This document shows positions 60,690-64,000 of a stretch of 64,000 nt of DNA, piece by piece. This stretch comes from Hepsetus odoe (Eukaryota; Chordata; Actinopteri; Characiformes; Hepsetidae): positions 20,205,555-20,269,554 of the forward strand of contig CM029369.1 of the NCBI GenBank assembly GCA_017165825.1, given 5' to 3'. A program made the translations under genes and the position numbers. Under the pieces are notes generated by a model that had not been told where the DNA came from, did not search any database, and saw only the letters and a list, made by a program, of their open reading frames with translations. Each line of letters begins with the position of its first letter. Position 1 is the first letter of the stretch.

Positions 60690-61010
60690 AGCTGTTATGG
60701 AGGCAGAAAACGCGATACGCGCCAATAAATCAAACATTTTTCAGTCGGGGATCGGATCAATGATCCATCAGTATGGTAAGCGAAGTGAGCTACACTGCTT
60801 TTAGACAGTTATTTTTCATTAAGCACCACTCAATGATGCATTTCACAAATACCTAATGTGATTTTAGATTTGTATTAGGAGACAGTGAATAATGACATTT
60901 AATTTAGCGCTGCAGCTCAAACCCACGGATATTGGGGTCCTAATTGAATTACCGCCTCTCTCTCACCAAGGTCCTACAATCCTTCACCCAGGATTCCTGA
61001 CAGCTGTCCC
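60690..61010. promoter_or_regulatory. Candidate intronic regulatory element of shox
   Basis: A unique island between repeats with TAATGACATTTAATTTAGCGCTGC near 60890, GGTCCTAATTGAATTACCGCC near 60936 and CACTCAATGATGC near 60827. No coding frame has domain character. Its survival as unique sequence amid repeats is suggestive only. Confidence 0.28.
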
Positions 61011-61080
61011 GGTGTGGCCTTTCCATGAGGCTTCAGCAACAGTTCATATCAGCCTGTGCCCGGCGTCTTCAACACCCCGT

Positions 61081-61112
61081 ACACACACGCACACACACAC
61101 ACACACACACAC
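61081..61112. repeat. (CA)n microsatellite
   Basis: About 32 bp of CA repeat with one GC interruption. Confidence 0.96.
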
Positions 61113-61699
61113 CCCTCACGCCTTACTGCCCGGGCGCGCCGCTCTGTGTAAAGTGCTCTGATGGCGCTCTGATCACCGCTGATGTGTTTCACTCTGTCTC
61201 CACTTCATCTCTCCTCCAAAACACGCTTTAAAACGCCGTGATTCCCAGCTCCCAGTCCGCACCCCAGCTCCTGCCTCTCAGCCCCTTCCCAGCCTGTCAG
61301 CGGGGGACAGGGGGAAGGTGTCCCTGCAGCCCAGACTCTTTATTCACTTTAGTGCCCCTTCCAGCTGGAGCCGCTGAGGGCCTTTTTTTGGGCTTATTGT
61401 CGAAACTCATCACCTAACCTGACCTTTTTCTTTCTTTTTTAACAATTTAATGAATCTGCTTAGTTTAATACCACACAGTTCAGAATGTGAGGTTTACTGG
61501 GGTGTGGGGTCCAGCCTCTGCTGTCCGCGTTAGCGAAGTGTGTGATGAACATATTTCTATTTTGTTAAACTTTAAAACAAAGTATCTTCTACTGTTCAGT
61601 AGTACAGATTGTAAATCCATTCTTATGTTACCTGATCAGATCAATGTGACCGAACTTGCCTTTACAAAGAATAAACAGCCAAATAACAGCTCAATAATT

Positions 61700-61800
61700 A
61701 TAATCATAATAATAAAAATAATAATACTAATAATAACAATAAGAATAATAATAACAGCAACAATTCTAATCTTCATGATGTTGATGCTGATGATGCTGCT
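61700..61800. repeat. AAT-rich low-complexity tract
   Basis: Imperfect TAA/AAT repeats followed by GATGATGTTGATGCTGATGATGCTGCTGCTG. The tract explains the hydrophobic Ile-rich frames seen on both strands here. Confidence 0.85.
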
Positions 61801-62177
61801 GCTGCTGAATTTTTTATTATAAGACAACAATAATATTTAGTTTATTGTGTGGATTATTGTAGATTATAATGCAGATTATCATCTCTACTGATTATTGCCT
61901 GATGCATTCAACTATTATGTTGTTGTTTTGTAGTTGTCACTATCAGTAGAAATCATTATGTTTGTTGTAGTAATATAAGAATAAACTGGTTGCGGTTAAA
62001 ATATTAAACTGAAAACCACTCTTTGTAGGGAAATTTTATGAACTATATTTTGTAGCGATTTTACAGCTTTATTTGGGATTTAGACTACTAACAGCATGAA
62101 AACACCCTACGTGGCGTGTGGGACGTTTTGAGGGAACCAGGCTCATTGTTGGAGACACCAGGAGGAAGTGGCCATCA

Positions 62178-62199
62178 GTGTGTGTGTGTGTGTGTGTGA
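62178..62199. repeat. (TG)n microsatellite close to shox exon 3
   Basis: A 22-bp TG run about 50 bp past the donor of the homeobox exon, inside the intron. Confidence 0.95.
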
Positions 62200-62248
62200 G
62201 GCCTGCTGAGTATGAGTGTGTTTAGCCCTCTCAGAGAAGCGCATCGAC

Positions 62249-62458
62249 CTGGACCCTCGCCTCGACAGTCTCAGTCTCTGGCCTAGCTCTTCCCTCATGA
62301 AGGCGTCCGGGTAATGCGCCTCATCGAACAGCCTTCTCCAGCTCGTTGAGCTGCTCCAGAGTAAATTATCCTGCCTGTCTCCTGTTTCCCCAGCTTCCCC
62401 TGCGCCTCCTCGTCCTCTGACTTCACCTCCTCCTTCTTCTCTTTACATTCATAAATCC
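62249..62458 (-). CDS. shox: shox exon 3 (acidic linker and homeodomain helices 1-2), frameshifted
   Basis: Starts after a fair acceptor (ttgtgatttag|GG) and ends CAG|gtcgat. It opens in frame as (G)IYECKEKKEEVKSEDEEAQ, the SHOX linker before the homeodomain. It then breaks. The homeodomain arm (family QRRSRTNFT) is unreadable, with an apparent extra GGG and lost bases. LEQLNELE is recovered in a second frame. After an extra A, RLFDEAHYPDAFMREELGQR is recovered in a third. A base is missing again in the TCG-AGGCG region before ARVQ. The entry frame meets TGA at 62297-62295. Length is 210 nt against 209 recalled for human exon 3. Substitutions at near-invariant positions (T to A, S to G, G to R) accompany the indels. 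The identity is firm but the functionality is in doubt. Confidence 0.9.
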
Positions 62459-62535
62459 CTAAATCACAACAGAGCGCCTTCAGTTAAACACGCAGCACAG
62501 GAGCAGCTCTGACCTCCTGCAGCACGCTATAGCTC

Positions 62536-62541
<6 letters not shown>

Positions 62542-62589
<48 letters not shown>
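62542..62589. repeat. (CA)n microsatellite
   Basis: A 48-bp pure CA run. Confidence 0.97.
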
Positions 62590-62590
<1 letters not shown>

Positions 62591-62639
62591 TGGGTAAGGC
62601 TTCATAAAATCCACCAAATAGGCCAGACGCACACAAACA

Positions 62640-63012
62640 CAATTAATACATACACACACGTTGTGTACCTGTGCAACTTATGCACAAACACACAATCATA
62701 TACACACTTGTGCACTCCTACACACAAACATACACACACATACAAATACATTTACATATACATATACACACCTGTACACACATCATTACAACCATTTTCA
62801 CACCTGTACACAAACACACTTGTACATTTATTAACACACACACAAATACATATACACACCTGAACACCTATATACACAAACACACAAATATATACTGTAC
62901 AACTGTATATTCACACACACACACGCGCACACACAAACACATATGCATACCTGAAAATGGTGATACACACACAAAAACAGGCAAATGCATAAGACATACA
63001 CAGCTGTGCACT

Positions 63013-63072
<60 letters not shown>
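62640..63072. repeat. CA-rich degenerate minisatellite field with (CA)n end
   Basis: About 370 bp of diverged CACA / TACACAC / ACCTGTACACA words ending in an almost pure (CA)n at 63016-63072. The long Thr/His-rich and Val/Cys-rich frames that cross it on opposite strands are artefacts of the repeat. Confidence 0.9.
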
Positions 63073-63073
<1 letters not shown>

Positions 63074-63163
63074 CACCACCGCTGTTGACTTTGTTCATAC
63101 AGTCGGCCAAAGCTAAAAGATGATTTTCTTGGCCCTCCTTTAACTTGCTAAACTCAGCTGAAT
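63070..63163 (-). other. Possible small coding exon, unidentified
   Basis: On the minus strand an acceptor-like site (actctgtcacag|AGG, near 63180) precedes an open frame. It includes VRVDSAEFSKLKEGQENHLL followed by ALADCMNKVNS, and runs into a GGT/GTGT repeat that could supply a donor. The text is more protein-like than its surroundings. It does not match the SHOX N-terminus and I do not recognise it. It may be an exon of another gene, a relic, or chance. Confidence 0.25.
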
Positions 63164-63446
63164 CCACACGGACCTCTGTGACAGAGTATCGGTTTTAAAG
63201 ATGAGGAATGAGGTGGACGAGGGCGGCACTGGCCGGTGGGGGTGTTTTTATTTCATGTCTGGTCACTTAGAGAGAGTGTAGAGTTATTAACAGTTGCCGT
63301 GATGTGACCGCGAAAAATGACTCCGAGCACAACATTTACACTCACTGACTAAAACATTCCCACTTACTGCAGCTTTATCATAAACAGATTATACAACTGT
63401 ATAAATAACAGAACATTCCATACCTTTCCTTTAACACCGCTATTGG

Positions 63447-63484
63447 ACAACAACAACAACAACAACAATAATAATAATAATAAC

Positions 63485-63544
<60 letters not shown>
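63447..63544. repeat. (CAA)n(TAA)n microsatellite
   Basis: About 20 bp of CAA units passing into about 75 bp of AAT units with one interruption. It is compound and probably unstable. Confidence 0.97.
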
Positions 63545-63742
63545 GAACAGAAAGAGTCGCACATTATTATAACTATACCCCCGTTTAACTTTTATTATAA
63601 TTAAATATGCCATGAACCTTTAATAAGATCAACCAAATAACCGCGTTTAATCATAATAAAAAGAAGAAGAAATTTAAGAATAATAATATTGATAGTACAC
63701 GCATGTCGTGTTACAGCACGACAAAAACAAAATAAAAGTAAT

Positions 63743-63800
63743 AATTATTATTATTATTATTATTATTATCGTCATAATCGCTGTTATTATTATTATTATA
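63743..63800. repeat. (ATT)n microsatellite, interrupted
   Basis: Two TTA/ATT blocks (63743-63769 and 63784-63800) around a short unique spacer. They are in opposite polarity to the AAT tract 200 bp away, so the two could form a hairpin. Confidence 0.94.
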
Positions 63801-63919
63801 GAAGCCATTATTCTGGTCATATCTGTGTGTGTTTCTCTGCTCCGGGTTTCAGGGGCAGGGGCGGCTGTGTCCAGGCTGTTTCAGCGCAGCAGTAAGTGAG
63901 CTGCTGTGTGCGCTGAGCT

Positions 63920-63944
63920 CGGTCCGGTCCGGTCCGGTCCGATC
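63920..63944. repeat. (GGTCC)n short tandem repeat
   Basis: About four to five GGTCC/CCGGT pentamers in a GC-rich terminal stretch. Confidence 0.9.
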
Positions 63945-64000
63945 CCGGGCGGAGGGTTTAGGAGCGGCGAGGCTCTCCTTGGAGGAAACTTCCTCCTGAT

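Larger units (their letters stand above)
58970..62248 (-). other. shox: shox intron between homeodomain exons
   Basis: About 3.3 kb flanked by the donor gtcgat after CAG at 62249 and the acceptor at 58970-58971. It is packed with simple repeats (TG, AAT, CA and an AAT/CAGTAGTG minisatellite). A unique block at about 60700-61000 (ATTAAGCACCACTCAATGATGC, GGTCCTAATTGAATTACC) might be an intronic enhancer. A GC-rich unique stretch follows at 61110-61400. Confidence 0.75.
62459..64000 (-). other. shox: shox intron upstream of the homeobox exon (partial)
   Basis: This stretch is mostly microsatellites. The expected preceding exon, which should encode a conserved N-terminus beginning MEELTAFVSK, was not found in any frame, so it presumably lies past 64 kb. 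The last 180 bases are GC-rich and contain a GGTCC pentamer repeat. Confidence 0.6.

Noticed and set aside
61487..61830. Ile-rich frames on both strands
   Set aside because: Translation of AAT-type low-complexity sequence.
62671..63123. 150-codon Thr/His-rich plus-strand frame
   Set aside because: Pure translation of CA-rich repeats.
63364..63564. Ile/Leu-rich minus-strand frame
   Set aside because: Translation of the (CAA)n(TAA)n microsatellite.
1..64000. CRISPR array or prokaryotic operon
   Set aside because: No regularly spaced direct repeats with unique spacers, no packed genes; intron-bearing vertebrate homeobox exons settle the kingdom.

Overview
This window is vertebrate nuclear DNA, almost certainly from a ray-finned fish. 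The evidence is a minus-strand homeobox gene, shox, with fish-like coding sequence and vertebrate exon boundaries, together with L2-like and RTE-like LINE remnants, tRNA-derived SINEs ending in the 'gtcgctctggataagag' type of tail found in fish genomes, a Tc1/mariner-type foldback MITE, and abundant CA/TG and AAT microsatellites. Intron content, AT-richness and the lack of operon-like gene packing rule out a prokaryote.

Layout. From 1 to about 53.4 kb I find no recognisable intact protein-coding gene. This is a gene desert on the 3' side of shox. It holds mobile-element remnants at 6.1-6.9, 8.7-8.9, 19.5-19.6, 23.7-24.2, 40.0-40.2 and 47.4-48.2 kb. It also holds one protein-like but frame-broken minus-strand relic at 35.6-36.9 kb that I cannot name. 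Between these lie many non-repetitive blocks rich in TAAT/ATTA cores that look like conserved non-coding elements, meaning candidate long-range enhancers. I could not align them, so conservation is inferred. From about 53.4 to 55.8 kb lies the probable 3' UTR of shox, followed by its last four recognised coding exons: 55837-56082, 57541-57629, 58913-58969 and 62249-62458, all minus strand. The first coding exon, encoding the SHOX N-terminus, was not found and probably lies beyond 64 kb. The introns hold large microsatellites, an AT-rich kilobase and an AAT/CAGTAGTG minisatellite.

Gene logic. shox encodes a paired-class homeodomain transcription factor of limb, pharyngeal-arch and skeletal development. 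In mammals its expression depends on enhancers spread over hundreds of kilobases on both sides. The desert here sits where the downstream part of that regulatory domain would be.

Most notable. The two most C-terminal coding exons are clean and have the expected lengths. The two exons that encode the homeodomain carry several indels. Exon 3 is 210 nt instead of an expected 209, has a stop in its entry frame, and reads in three successive frames. Exon 4 is 57 nt instead of an expected 58, and its recognition helix is scrambled. Either this is an assembly or consensus-quality problem confined to 58.9-62.5 kb, or this shox copy has lost its DNA-binding domain. The family lengths are recalled from human SHOX and should be checked.
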